The notes under the pieces: model-generated
Told to the model about the DNA's origin: nothing
The model's database searches: none
The model's input: only the letters and a program-made list of their open reading frames with translations
From: Ruminococcus flavefaciens
GTDB taxonomy: Bacteria > Bacillota > Clostridia > Oscillospirales > Ruminococcaceae
Reading direction: 5' to 3'
DNA: 60,104 nucleotides
NCBI GenBank assembly: GCA_002371825.1
Contig: DFHF01000062.1
Span: 2,147 to 62,250 of the forward strand
Translations under genes and position numbers: made by a program
Shown: positions 52,449-60,104 of the stretch, piece by piece
Numbering within the stretch: position 1 is the first letter of the stretch
Layout: every line of letters starts with the position of its first letter

Positions 52449-52481
52449 GTTCTGCTGCTGTCAGGGCGGCGGCAGCAGAAC
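52449..52481 (+). other. Stable hairpin between adhesin and major pilin genes
   Basis: GTTCTGCTGC and GCAGCAGAAC pair around a 13-base GC-rich loop with no U-run after. It may protect or process the transcript so that pilin is made in excess over adhesin. Confidence 0.6.
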
Positions 52482-52508
52482 GCAACTTAATTGTAAAGGA
52501 GAATGATT

Positions 52509-54125
52509 ATGAAAAATACTAAGAGATTTTTAGCAATGGCAGCATCTTTGGCACTTACAGCCTGTGCAGCTATGCCTATGACTATGATGTCAACAAGTGC
52601 AGAAGAGGATGCAAGTTCAATTACTATCACCGGTGATTATGCATCATCGCATACATTTGAGATCTACCAGGTAATGACTGGTCAATATGATGCAGCAAAC
52701 GGTACTTTTTCAGAGCTCAAATGGGGTGCTGATGTAACAGGATATGGCGGAAGTGCAGTAACTCCAGGATCCGATGTTACTGATGCTCAGATCACAGCGA
52801 TCTCAGGCATCACAGATGCAGGTACTCTCCCTGCCAGCCTTACACTAACTGGGGGAGAAAGAAAATATGCAGATAAGTCCGGTACATCTAATGTAGCATT
52901 TACAGGCCTTGCAGAAGGTTACTACATTGTAAAAGATGTGACTAATTTTACTAATGAGGATGACTCAAATTCTGCATGGATAGTTCAGGTCGCAGGAACA
53001 GCAACAATAGGAATAAAAAATGCAAAGCCTACTTTTGATAAGCAGGTGCAGGATGAAACTGCTGACGCAGAAGCTGGTGCAGATGCTGAAGGATATGGCG
53101 AGTCAGCTGACCATGCTATCAATGAGAGCTTCAACTTCAAGCTGAAAGCAACCATACCTGATGATCCTGATTTAAAGGAATATCCTACATATGCCATTAA
53201 GTTTAATGATACAATGTCAAATGGTGTTACTTATGAAGGAATTACCAGTGTTACAGTAAAATCAGGTGAAAATTCAAAGACACTGGCAGCAGCTGATTAC
53301 ACTCTTGATATAAGTAGCATTGTAGCTGCTGGCGGCGGAAGCTTCACAATTTCGATAGATGATATCAAGACGCTGCTCCCTGATGATACTGAATGGGGCA
53401 AGGATGAGATAGTTGTTGAAGTAGTTTATGCAGCACACCTGAATGAAGGCGCTAAAATTGACACTATGTCAAGAACAGGCGGAACAACTGCTGATACAAA
53501 CTATAACAGCGGCTTCCTGAACTACTCAAATAATCCTGATGCTACAGGAGGAGGAACAACTCAGCCCAGCGGTAAGACTGAGGAAGATTATGTCTGGGTA
53601 TTTACTTATGAATTAGATAATACCAAGTATAAGATCAATAATTCTGACGGAAATGAGCTGGGTGGAGCAACATTCAAGCTTTTTGACAGTGCTAATGCAG
53701 AGATCGGACTGATATATGATGAAGGTTTAGAAGCATATCGTCCGATAAAGACTGGTGAAACAGCGGAAGATATGGTATCCTCTTCTGATGAAGGATCACT
53801 TGGTCAGTTCAATATCGTTGGTCTGGATGCAGGCAGCTATACTCTCAGAGAGACTGATCCTCCTGAAGGATATAATGCTGTTGGTGATATTGTATTTGAA
53901 ATAGGTGCTACTCACAAGGAGCAGACAGCATCTACAGTTGATCTTGCACTGACAGGTGTTGGTGATGGTGTTGAAAACAAGATCGTTGATACTAAGAACT
54001 CTTCTCTCCCAAGAACCGGTGGAATGGGTACAAAACTGTTCGTACTGGGCGGCGGTTCAGCAGCTGCACTGGCAGGAGTATACCTGATATCCAGAAAGCG
54101 CACAAAGAAAGAATTAGGCGAATAA
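52509..54125 (+). CDS. Major pilin, SpaA-like LPXTG protein
   Basis: 538-residue pilus shaft subunit. A signal peptide (about 1-31, ending STSAEE) is followed by an N-terminal domain. A pilin-motif-like stretch GIKNAKPTFDKQV (about 168-180) offers the Lys that sortase would use for polymerisation. A fimbrial isopeptide-forming D2-type domain follows (about 200-360), then a Cna_B/SpaA-type C-terminal domain with the E-box-like YTLRETDPPEGY (about 445). LPRTG is at 500-504, with a hydrophobic helix and RKRTKK tail. ATG 52509 has AAAGGAG 7 bases upstream; an ATG at 52503 is too close. The neighbouring class C sortase is its expected polymerase. Confidence 0.92.
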   Translation: MKNTKRFLAMAASLALTACAAMPMTMMSTSAEEDASSITITGDYASSHTFEIYQVMTGQYDAANGTFSELKWGADVTGYGGSAVTPGSDVTDAQITAISGITDAGTLPASLTLTGGERKYADKSGTSNVAFTGLAEGYYIVKDVTNFTNEDDSNSAWIVQVAGTATIGIKNAKPTFDKQVQDETADAEAGADAEGYGESADHAINESFNFKLKATIPDDPDLKEYPTYAIKFNDTMSNGVTYEGITSVTVKSGENSKTLAAADYTLDISSIVAAGGGSFTISIDDIKTLLPDDTEWGKDEIVVEVVYAAHLNEGAKIDTMSRTGGTTADTNYNSGFLNYSNNPDATGGGTTQPSGKTEEDYVWVFTYELDNTKYKINNSDGNELGGATFKLFDSANAEIGLIYDEGLEAYRPIKTGETAEDMVSSSDEGSLGQFNIVGLDAGSYTLRETDPPEGYNAVGDIVFEIGATHKEQTASTVDLALTGVGDGVENKIVDTKNSSLPRTGGMGTKLFVLGGGSAAALAGVYLISRKRTKKELGE

Positions 54126-54169
54126 AACAGTCAAAAAGGCATAGCGCCTTTGAATAATCATTATCCTGA

Positions 54170-54191
54170 GCCTCCGGAGAGATCCGGAGGC
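54170..54191 (+). other. Hairpin between major pilin and sortase genes
   Basis: GCCTCCGGA and TCCGGAGGC form a perfect 9-bp stem with a GAGA tetraloop (54170-54191) and no U-run. A weaker AAAGGC/GCCTTT stem lies just before it. Probably lowers read-through into the sortase gene or stabilises the pilin mRNA. Confidence 0.6.
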
Positions 54192-54220
54192 CATCAGGGA
54201 GAAACTCAAAAGGAGAAGCC

Positions 54221-55114
54221 ATGAACAAAAAAAGAGATGTTATAATAGCAGCTGTTTTCGGCGTAATATTCCTTTTGGGTCTCTCCGTGATGCTTTATCC
54301 CACATTTGCGAACTGGTGGAACAAGCAAAAGGTCTCCCATACCATATCCGCATACAAGGAAGATGTTGCAAAGCTGGATGAATCCGAAAAAAACAGGCTC
54401 CTTGAGGAGGCCCGGGTCTATAATGAACAGCTTGCTGAGCTGAATGCGCCGTTTAAAGACTTCAATACCATACCTGGCTATGAGGATATCCTGAACATAT
54501 CTGATACAGGAATAATGGGTTATGTATCGATACCCAATATAAATGTTGAGCTGCCGATATATCACGGCACAAGTGAAGGAGTTCTTCAGATAGCCAGCGG
54601 CCACATACAGGGAAGTTCATTGCCGGTGGGCGGTACTGACACACATTCGGTCATCTCTGGACACAGAGGACTGCCCTCGGCGAAACTCTTCACAGACCTG
54701 GATCAGCTGGTGATAGGTGATACATTCACTATCAACGTCCTCAATGAGGTAATGATGTATGAGGTGGAGGATATTTTTGTAATACTTCCGGATGATACAG
54801 AGAAGCTTTCCATAATCCCTGAAAAGGACTATGTAACGCTTATGACCTGCACTCCCTACGGAGTAAACAGCCATAGACTGCTTATAAGAGCGCACAGGAT
54901 CAAAAATATATTCGATAAGCAGGTAAAAGTGTCAGGAGATGCACTCCAGGTGGATAATATGACGGTAATGTCAGTGATATTTGCAGTCCTGGTAGTATTC
55001 CTGCTGATATACTGGCGCATAACAGGTATGAGAAAGAAGACTATTTATATTGATAAATATATCAGAAGCAGACTTCCGGATGAAAGGAGGCGTAAACATG
55101 ATAAAGGTACTTGA
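54221..55114 (+). CDS. Class C (pilus-polymerising) sortase
   Basis: Transpeptidase that links pilins, 297 residues. An N-terminal helix (about 8-28) and a C-terminal helix (about 247-266) give the double-anchored class C layout. The catalytic triad is His148 (VISGHRGLPS), Cys210 (VTLMTCTPYG) and Arg219 (NSHRLLIRAHR). The flexible lid that plugs the active site in class C enzymes usually reads DP(F/W/Y); here it is NAPF at 75-78, so the Asp is replaced by Ala. AAAGGAG precedes the ATG. The 3' end overlaps the minor pilin start. Confidence 0.94.
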   Translation: MNKKRDVIIAAVFGVIFLLGLSVMLYPTFANWWNKQKVSHTISAYKEDVAKLDESEKNRLLEEARVYNEQLAELNAPFKDFNTIPGYEDILNISDTGIMGYVSIPNINVELPIYHGTSEGVLQIASGHIQGSSLPVGGTDTHSVISGHRGLPSAKLFTDLDQLVIGDTFTINVLNEVMMYEVEDIFVILPDDTEKLSIIPEKDYVTLMTCTPYGVNSHRLLIRAHRIKNIFDKQVKVSGDALQVDNMTVMSVIFAVLVVFLLIYWRITGMRKKTIYIDKYIRSRLPDERRRKHDKGT

Positions 55115-56198
55115 TCGTTTTATGGCAGCGGTCTGTGCAGCTGCGGTGATGATGTTTTGCATGGCAGGAGTCATGTTCATCGCCGCTGCCGAAGATGAGA
55201 CCGGTACACTTACACTCTGGTGTGCCAAGGACGATGATATCGTGTCCGGTATGCACTGGAAGATATACCGTGTGGGTCATCGTACTGCCAATGATTATGT
55301 GTTTGAGGGAGATTTTGCCGGCTACAGAGCAACTCTCGGAGACAAGAGCAAGTCTATGCTGGACTGGGATACAGAGACAGTGGCAGCTGCCGGAGAGACT
55401 CTGAAGCTCAAGACTATTGCAGACAGTATCCCCTTCCGTTCTGACGGATATACCGATTCTGACGGAAAACTTTCGTTCCCCGGACTTGAGGACGGATTAT
55501 ATCTGGTATGCGGTGATATTCTTGAAAAGGATGACGTAACATATATCCCCGGCGCACTTTTCTTCGAGATGAGCGGCGAGGATACTTCGCTCCTCAATGC
55601 ATACCCCAAGATAATCCTGAGAAAGAGCAGATCCGGCGGTTCACAGTATTCAGTCCGCAAGATCTGGCAGAATGAAGAGGATCAGGCATGGGATGAAAGC
55701 ATTTCCATAACGGCGGAGATATACAGGGATAACGTTCTTTATGATGAGATAATGCTGAACAGCAGCAATAACTGGACCTACAGCTGGGATGACAGAGAGG
55801 ATCATGACTGGTTCGTCTATGAAAGAGAGATCTCAGAGGGCTATACTGCAGCCTATATGAATAATCAGACCCAGTTCATCATAGTAAACACCTATGACAG
55901 TACCATAGATATCCCGGATAATCCGCCGGGAACCACTACAACTTCAACGATAATAACTGATATCACAACTACCTCTACAACAGCTGATATCGATGCAGGA
56001 AATGATAACGCAAAGAATACAACAACTGCTGTTACAGGAACATCGGGCACAAAAAAGCCTGAAGCAGTAACCACTCAGGGGGATAAGAAGCTCCCTCAGA
56101 CCGGACAGCTGTGGTGGCCGGTCATACCGCTTGTCTGCGGAGGCGTTCTTCTGTTGGGAGCAGGTGTTATGCTTACCAAAAAGGAAGATGATGAATGA
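55098..56198 (+). CDS. Minor pilin with one Cna_B domain and LPQTG signal
   Basis: 366 residues, probably the base or accessory pilin. The signal peptide (about 1-33) ends FIAAAEDE. An N-terminal SpaB-like domain is followed by a Cna_B module starting SVRKIWQNEEDQ (about 195) with a YEREISEGY strand. A Thr-rich stretch (TTTTSTIITDITTTSTT) follows, then LPQTG at 332-336, a hydrophobic helix and KKEDDE. ATG 55098 has AAAGGAGG upstream inside the sortase gene, so it is translationally coupled. Confidence 0.9.
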   Translation: MIKVLDRFMAAVCAAAVMMFCMAGVMFIAAAEDETGTLTLWCAKDDDIVSGMHWKIYRVGHRTANDYVFEGDFAGYRATLGDKSKSMLDWDTETVAAAGETLKLKTIADSIPFRSDGYTDSDGKLSFPGLEDGLYLVCGDILEKDDVTYIPGALFFEMSGEDTSLLNAYPKIILRKSRSGGSQYSVRKIWQNEEDQAWDESISITAEIYRDNVLYDEIMLNSSNNWTYSWDDREDHDWFVYEREISEGYTAAYMNNQTQFIIVNTYDSTIDIPDNPPGTTTTSTIITDITTTSTTADIDAGNDNAKNTTTAVTGTSGTKKPEAVTTQGDKKLPQTGQLWWPVIPLVCGGVLLLGAGVMLTKKEDDE

Positions 56199-56842
56199 GA
56201 ACGGTAAGAATAAGCTGTTTTGTACTGGGAACAGCGCTGCTGCTTGCGGCGTTGTTCCTTGTTCTGCATAATGTGATAGAGGACAAAAAGAGCGGCAGAC
56301 AGGCAGCTCATGTCCTTGCTGAGCTTAAAAATGAAATACCGGAGTTCATCCCTGAGACTACTGCCCCTGTCAAGGAAGCAGAGGTTTATGACCTCTTTGC
56401 TGAATTTGAAGAACAGGAGGAGCCGGAAGTCCCGGAGATGGAGACTATAGAAATTGAAGGCTCACCGTATATAGGGTATATAACTATACCGGATATAGAC
56501 ATAGAGCTGCCGGTCATGAGCAGCTGGAGCTACCCGGACCTGAAAATATCACCCTGCCGGTACAGAGGAAGCATCTATACTGATGACCTTATAATCGCAG
56601 CCCATAATTACCGCAGCCATTTCGGAAGGATAAATGAGCTGGATGTGGGAGATGAGATCTATTTCACAGATGTTACAGGAAAGCAGCATGGCTTTTCCGT
56701 TGTAAATATTGAGAATCTCTCAGGTACTGATGTTGAGGATATGCAGTTCGGCTCAGCGGAGGAATGGGATCTTACAATATTTACCTGTACCCTCAGCGGT
56801 CAGAGCAGGGTAACTGTAAGAGCAGTAAGAATGGAGGATTGA
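56195..56842 (+). CDS. Second sortase of the pilus locus
   Basis: 215-residue sortase with a single N-terminal anchor (about 7-26) and a Glu/Pro-rich linker (about 45-88). Catalytic residues are His137 (IIAAHNYRSHF), Cys198 (LTIFTCTLSG) and Arg205 (SRVTVRAVR). There is no C-terminal helix and no class C lid, so it differs from the upstream enzyme. It may attach the pilus to the wall or process the LPEAG tip protein. It starts with the ATGA overlap on the minor pilin stop. Confidence 0.88.
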   Translation: MRTVRISCFVLGTALLLAALFLVLHNVIEDKKSGRQAAHVLAELKNEIPEFIPETTAPVKEAEVYDLFAEFEEQEEPEVPEMETIEIEGSPYIGYITIPDIDIELPVMSSWSYPDLKISPCRYRGSIYTDDLIIAAHNYRSHFGRINELDVGDEIYFTDVTGKQHGFSVVNIENLSGTDVEDMQFGSAEEWDLTIFTCTLSGQSRVTVRAVRMED

Positions 56843-56843
56843 A

Positions 56844-58172
56844 ATGAAAAGAGCTATATCATGCGCTGTTGCAGCAGCTATTGCAGTTTCAATGCTCGGC
56901 GGCTGCGGAAAAAGATCCTCCGCAAGTGACCTCAGCCCTCTTATGGGATTAAGCTGGTTCGATGGCTATGATTCGGTGAAAACAGAGCTTGAATCAAAGA
57001 CTCTTATCAGTGAGCGTGAGAATGATGACGAGATCCGGCAGAAAATGCTGGATTATGCGGATATATCGCTGTTTGATCTTCAATGCGACCTCACCCTCTG
57101 CTTTACGGATAACGGTCTTGTGGGATTGAATTACCATGATGTAAAGAGAAATCAGAGCTACAGAAGCTGGTACAATACACTGTCTGAGCGCTACGGCTCA
57201 CCTACAGAATCCGGAAAGGGAATGGCTTCATGGTACGATGACCCTCTTGGCAAGGATACAGTGGTATACCTCTTCAACCTTGAGGAGGGAGTTCAGGTAT
57301 CGTTCTATGCCTCGGAGGATTCGCCTGATAAGTCCTATGAAAAGCAGAGAACTCCGTACATCCCCACACCTGAGATACGCACACCTGTGGTGCCGATCAG
57401 CTTTGAGGAGGATGAGCCGGAGAGTGCAGAGGCTGTTCAGGATGTTCCGGAGACAGCTTTACCTGAGGAAAGAGTGACTGTCAGGGCGGCAGATGTGCAG
57501 CATAATGATGATAATGATGAAATTTATACACCGGAGGAGGATATTCCTGCGGAGGAGATAGTTCCGGATCAGCCTGAGGCTGTAAATACGGATATTGAGG
57601 ATAAAAAAACGGTTACAGGTACTACTGCTGCTGTGGTAAATGCTCCGGCGGCAACAACAGTGCATACCACAGCAAGAAAGACCGTTTCTGCCACAACTAC
57701 GACAGTAACAACAGCTGCTCCGGTACGCACAGAGCCTCAGACTCAGCCTGACAGGAGCAGGGACTTCCTGGTAAACGGCCTCAGATTCTACGGCGGGACT
57801 GATAATGAGAGGAAAAAAATGTCAAGATATACTCAGATATATGAGTACAGAACAGAGGAGCCCGGTCAGCCCTGGGAGATAATCATGGAGTACGAAAATG
57901 TACCCTATCTCGGTAAAAGATGTGATTCAGTGCTGTGCTTTACCAGCCTCGGACTGGTTGGAGTAAACTATTTCGATGCCAGCAAGGGCAGCTACAGCTA
58001 CTGGGTGAAGCAGCTGATAAACATTTACGGCGACCCGGATGAAGTTCAGTACGACTATACTGCGTGGACTGATGACCCTGTGGGAAGGGGTACGGAGATC
58101 TACATCTTCTCCCTTGATGACGGTGTGCAGATATCATTCTTTGCTGATGATACCGGCTCTGAGATGTCATGA
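56844..58172 (+). CDS. Lipoprotein with internally duplicated domain, last gene of the pilus operon
   Basis: 442 residues of no family I know. A signal peptide ends in the lipobox LGGC (Cys21). Domain 1 (about 35-160) and domain 2 (about 320-437) repeat the same pattern: LCFTDNGLVGLNYHDV versus LCFTSLGLVGVNYFDA, then a W-rich segment, YGSP versus YGDP, and AsWYDDPLGKDTVVYLF versus TAWTDDPVGRGTEIYIF, ending GVQVSF versus GVQISF. A Pro/Glu then Thr/Val-rich linker (about 165-318) joins them. It lies 1 base after the sortase stop. It is probably surface-exposed, tied to the pilus by position only. Confidence 0.8.
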   Translation: MKRAISCAVAAAIAVSMLGGCGKRSSASDLSPLMGLSWFDGYDSVKTELESKTLISERENDDEIRQKMLDYADISLFDLQCDLTLCFTDNGLVGLNYHDVKRNQSYRSWYNTLSERYGSPTESGKGMASWYDDPLGKDTVVYLFNLEEGVQVSFYASEDSPDKSYEKQRTPYIPTPEIRTPVVPISFEEDEPESAEAVQDVPETALPEERVTVRAADVQHNDDNDEIYTPEEDIPAEEIVPDQPEAVNTDIEDKKTVTGTTAAVVNAPAATTVHTTARKTVSATTTTVTTAAPVRTEPQTQPDRSRDFLVNGLRFYGGTDNERKKMSRYTQIYEYRTEEPGQPWEIIMEYENVPYLGKRCDSVLCFTSLGLVGVNYFDASKGSYSYWVKQLINIYGDPDEVQYDYTAWTDDPVGRGTEIYIFSLDDGVQISFFADDTGSEMS

Positions 58173-58234
58173 CCCTTCCGCAGTGCGGGGAGTCTCCCCC
58201 TTTATAAAATGCTATATACCTCCATAACATATTT

Positions 58235-58256
58235 GGGCGCACAGAAATGTGCGCCC
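58235..58256. repeat. REP-like palindrome after the pilus operon
   Basis: GGGCGCACA-GAAA-TGTGCGCCC. The arms equal those of the copy at 4047-4065. A smaller GGGGA/TCCCC hairpin lies 35 bases upstream; together they may end the pilus transcript, but there is no U-run. Confidence 0.65.
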
Positions 58257-58294
58257 GCTTTCTTTGCAGGGATCACTCGCTCTGTCGGCGGTAG

Positions 58295-58325
58295 TTTTCC
58301 ACACTCTTCATAACACTGTTGAAAA
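58295..58325. other. Two DnaA-box-like nonamers upstream of carB
   Basis: TTTTCCACA (58295-58303, one mismatch from TTATCCACA) and TGTTGAAAA (58317-58325, the minus-strand form of the nonamer recurring at oriC) lie 14 bases apart in opposite orientation. This may be chance or DnaA regulation. Confidence 0.4.
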
Positions 58326-58372
58326 CTATTTCGGCAGGATATGAAAAAATTCGATTTCAGCATATTTTTCTC

Positions 58373-58401
58373 TTGCATTTCATGACGAATTGTGTTATTA
58401 T
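58373..58401 (+). promoter_or_regulatory. carB promoter
   Basis: TTGCAT (58373-58378), 17-base spacer, TATTAT (58396-58401), about 78 bases before carB. Confidence 0.65.
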
Positions 58402-58445
58402 ATAAGGTAAGAATGTGTGCCATGAGATAACTGGCAAATATTAAT

Positions 58446-58462
58446 CGTACATCAGATGTACG
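58446..58462. promoter_or_regulatory. Palindrome in the carB leader
   Basis: CGTACATC-A-GATGTACG: 8-base arms with a single central base, too tight to form a normal RNA hairpin. It looks more like a dimeric-repressor operator, about 17 bases before the ATG. The factor is unknown. Confidence 0.45.
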
Positions 58463-58478
58463 GGTTGGGAGAAAGAAT

Positions 58479-60104
58479 ATGCCAAAAAGACAGGATATTA
58501 ACAAGATCATGATAATCGGTTCAGGTCCTATCATTATCGGACAGGCCTGCGAATTCGACTATTCCGGCACTCAGGCCTGTAAGGCTCTGCGTAACCTGGG
58601 ATATGAGATAGTTCTCGTGAATTCTAACCCCGCTACTATCATGACAGATCCCGATGTTGCTGATATTACATACATCGAGCCTCTGAATCTCGCAAGACTT
58701 ACTCAGATCATCGAAAAAGAACGTCCCGACGCACTCCTCCCCAATCTCGGCGGACAGTCCGGACTCAACCTCTGCTCTGAGCTTGATAAGGCCGGAGTTC
58801 TTGAAAAGTACGGCGTAAAGGTTATCGGCGTTCAGGTTGACGCTATCGAGCGTGGTGAGGATCGTATCGAATTCAAGAATGCCATGAGCGAGCTGGGTAT
58901 CGGAATGCCCAGAAGCCAGGTCGCTTACAGCGTTGATGAGGCTGTAAAGATCGCTGAACAGCTGAAATATCCTGTAGTTCTCCGTCCTGCCTACACCATG
59001 GGCGGCGCAGGCGGCGGAATGGTTTATAATGTAGATGAGCTCAAGGTTGTCTGTGCAAGAGGCCTTCAGGCTTCTCTCGTAGGACAGGTCCTTGTTGAAG
59101 AGTGTATCTACGGCTGGGAAGAGCTTGAGCTTGAGGTCGTTCGTGACGCTGATAACAACAAGATAACAGTATGCTTTATCGAGAATATCGATCCTATCGG
59201 TGTTCATACCGGTGACTCATTCTGCTCAGCTCCTATGCTGACTATCCCTGAGGATGTCCAGAAAGAGCTCCAGGAAATGTCCTACCGTATCATAGATTCT
59301 ATACAGGTAATAGGCGGATGTAACTGTCAGTTTGCCCGTGACCCTGAGACAGGACGTATCGTTGTTATCGAGATCAACCCCCGTACATCACGTTCTTCCG
59401 CACTTGCTTCAAAGGCAACAGGCTTCCCGATAGCACTGGTTTCTGCTATGCTGGCCTGCGGACTTACTCTTAAGGATATCCCCTGCGGTAAGTACGGCAC
59501 ACTTGACAAGTACTATCCCGACGGCGACTACATCGTTATCAAGTTCGCTCGCTGGGCATTTGAGAAGTTCAAGGGCGCTGAGGACAAGCTCGGTACTCAG
59601 ATGAGAGCTGTCGGCGAGGTAATGAGCATAGGCAAGACCTATAAGGAAGCCTTCCAGAAGGCTATCCGCAGCCTTGAAAAGGACAGATACGGCCTTGGAT
59701 TCGCTAAGAATTTCAATGAAATGACTAAAGATCAGCTCATGGCTGAGCTCCGCTACCCCACAAGTGAGAGACAGTTCGTTATGTACGAGGCTCTCCGCAA
59801 GGGCGCTACTGTAGATGAGCTCCACGAGCTTACAAAGATAAAGAAGTACTTCATCGAGCAGATGAAGGAGCTTGTTGACGAGGAGGAGTCACTCCTTGCA
59901 ATGAAGGGCGCTGTTCCCGCAGAAAATGTTCTGAAGCAGGCTAAGCTGGACGGTTTCTCCGACCGCTACCTCAGCTCTCTCCTTGAAGTAACAGAGGAAG
60001 AGATCAGGAATGCCCGCATCGGCTTCGGTATCAAGGAGGCCTGGGAGGGCGTTCATGTCAGCGGTACTGAGAACGCTGCTTACTACTACTCAACATACCA
60101 CCTT
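58479..60104 (+). CDS. carB: Carbamoyl-phosphate synthase large subunit, 5' part (runs off window)
   Basis: Makes carbamoyl phosphate for pyrimidines and arginine with CarA. The 542 visible codons (about half of the usual ~1070) are in frame to the last base. The N-terminal domain opens KIMIIGSGPIIIGQACEFDY, with VLRPAYTMGGAGGGMVYN (ATP-grasp), ECIYGWEELELEVVRD and VIEINPRTSRSSALASKATG. The oligomerisation region with NARIGFGIKEAWE is reached at the edge. GGGAG precedes the ATG. No carA is visible upstream, so it is encoded elsewhere. Its link to arginine synthesis fits argG at the other end. Confidence 0.97.
   Translation, partial: MPKRQDINKIMIIGSGPIIIGQACEFDYSGTQACKALRNLGYEIVLVNSNPATIMTDPDVADITYIEPLNLARLTQIIEKERPDALLPNLGGQSGLNLCSELDKAGVLEKYGVKVIGVQVDAIERGEDRIEFKNAMSELGIGMPRSQVAYSVDEAVKIAEQLKYPVVLRPAYTMGGAGGGMVYNVDELKVVCARGLQASLVGQVLVEECIYGWEELELEVVRDADNNKITVCFIENIDPIGVHTGDSFCSAPMLTIPEDVQKELQEMSYRIIDSIQVIGGCNCQFARDPETGRIVVIEINPRTSRSSALASKATGFPIALVSAMLACGLTLKDIPCGKYGTLDKYYPDGDYIVIKFARWAFEKFKGAEDKLGTQMRAVGEVMSIGKTYKEAFQKAIRSLEKDRYGLGFAKNFNEMTKDQLMAELRYPTSERQFVMYEALRKGATVDELHELTKIKKYFIEQMKELVDEEESLLAMKGAVPAENVLKQAKLDGFSDRYLSSLLEVTEEEIRNARIGFGIKEAWEGVHVSGTENAAYYYSTYHL

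Noticed and set aside
1..60104. tRNA or rRNA genes
   Set aside because: I saw no cloverleaf with a TTCGAATC-type T-loop or a CCA end, and no rRNA-like sequence, in any gap.

Overview
This window looks like a chromosomal replication-origin region from a low-to-mid GC Gram-positive anaerobe, most likely a Ruminococcus-like member of the Oscillospiraceae. That reading is inferred from gene content: the rpmH-rnpA-yidD-yidC-jag-mnmE-mnmG-rsmG block on the minus strand, dnaA-dnaN-yaaA-recF-remB-gyrB-gyrA on the plus strand, HydF (anaerobic [FeFe]-hydrogenase maturation), a flavodiiron protein, and the spore protease Gpr. Transcription diverges from about 20.7-23.3 kb, where DnaA-box-like clusters flank dnaA. 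The coding strand switches there, as expected at oriC.

Layout. 1-9.3 kb: 3' part of argG (minus) behind an ARG-box promoter, then a malate shunt pair (LDH-fold malate dehydrogenase plus malic enzyme), hydF, an orphan MazF toxin, a decayed flavin-oxidase gene, an operon of flavodiiron protein, miniature ferredoxin-thioredoxin reductase and thioredoxin, a GNAT acetyltransferase, and two tiny membrane proteins. 9.4-20.7 kb (minus): serS, parB, parA, a Noc-type parB paralogue, rsmG, mnmG, mnmE, jag, yidC, yidD, rnpA, rpmH, with four parS sites. 20.7-34 kb (plus): oriC, dnaA, dnaN, recF and the gyrase genes. Several small unrecognised membrane proteins and a REP-associated tyrosine transposase (RAYT) are interleaved with these. 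34-41 kb: YtaF-like protein, rplJ-rplL with an L10 leader, a CNNM/CBS transporter, a SleB-type hydrolase convergent with gpr, and rpsT.

41-58.2 kb is one long sortase-assembled pilus operon: a coiled-coil protein, a dedicated signal peptidase I, a 3,498-residue Cna_B-repeat surface protein, the major pilin, a class C sortase, a minor pilin, a second sortase, and a lipoprotein with an internally duplicated domain. carB (5' part) begins at 58.5 kb.

The most unusual signals are: (i) the RAYT gene inside the gyrase operon, which carries an inverted pair of GC-rich palindromes within its own reading frame, while related palindromes with a TGTAGGGG edge are scattered over the window; (ii) the giant adhesin, whose last Cna_B module is split by about 490 residues of Big_2-like and AT-rich sequence; (iii) the compact flavodiiron/mini-FTR/thioredoxin redox operon; (iv) two tandem tiny CxC membrane proteins. 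Everything is read by eye. Family names rest on recognised motifs, and no database or folding calculation was run.
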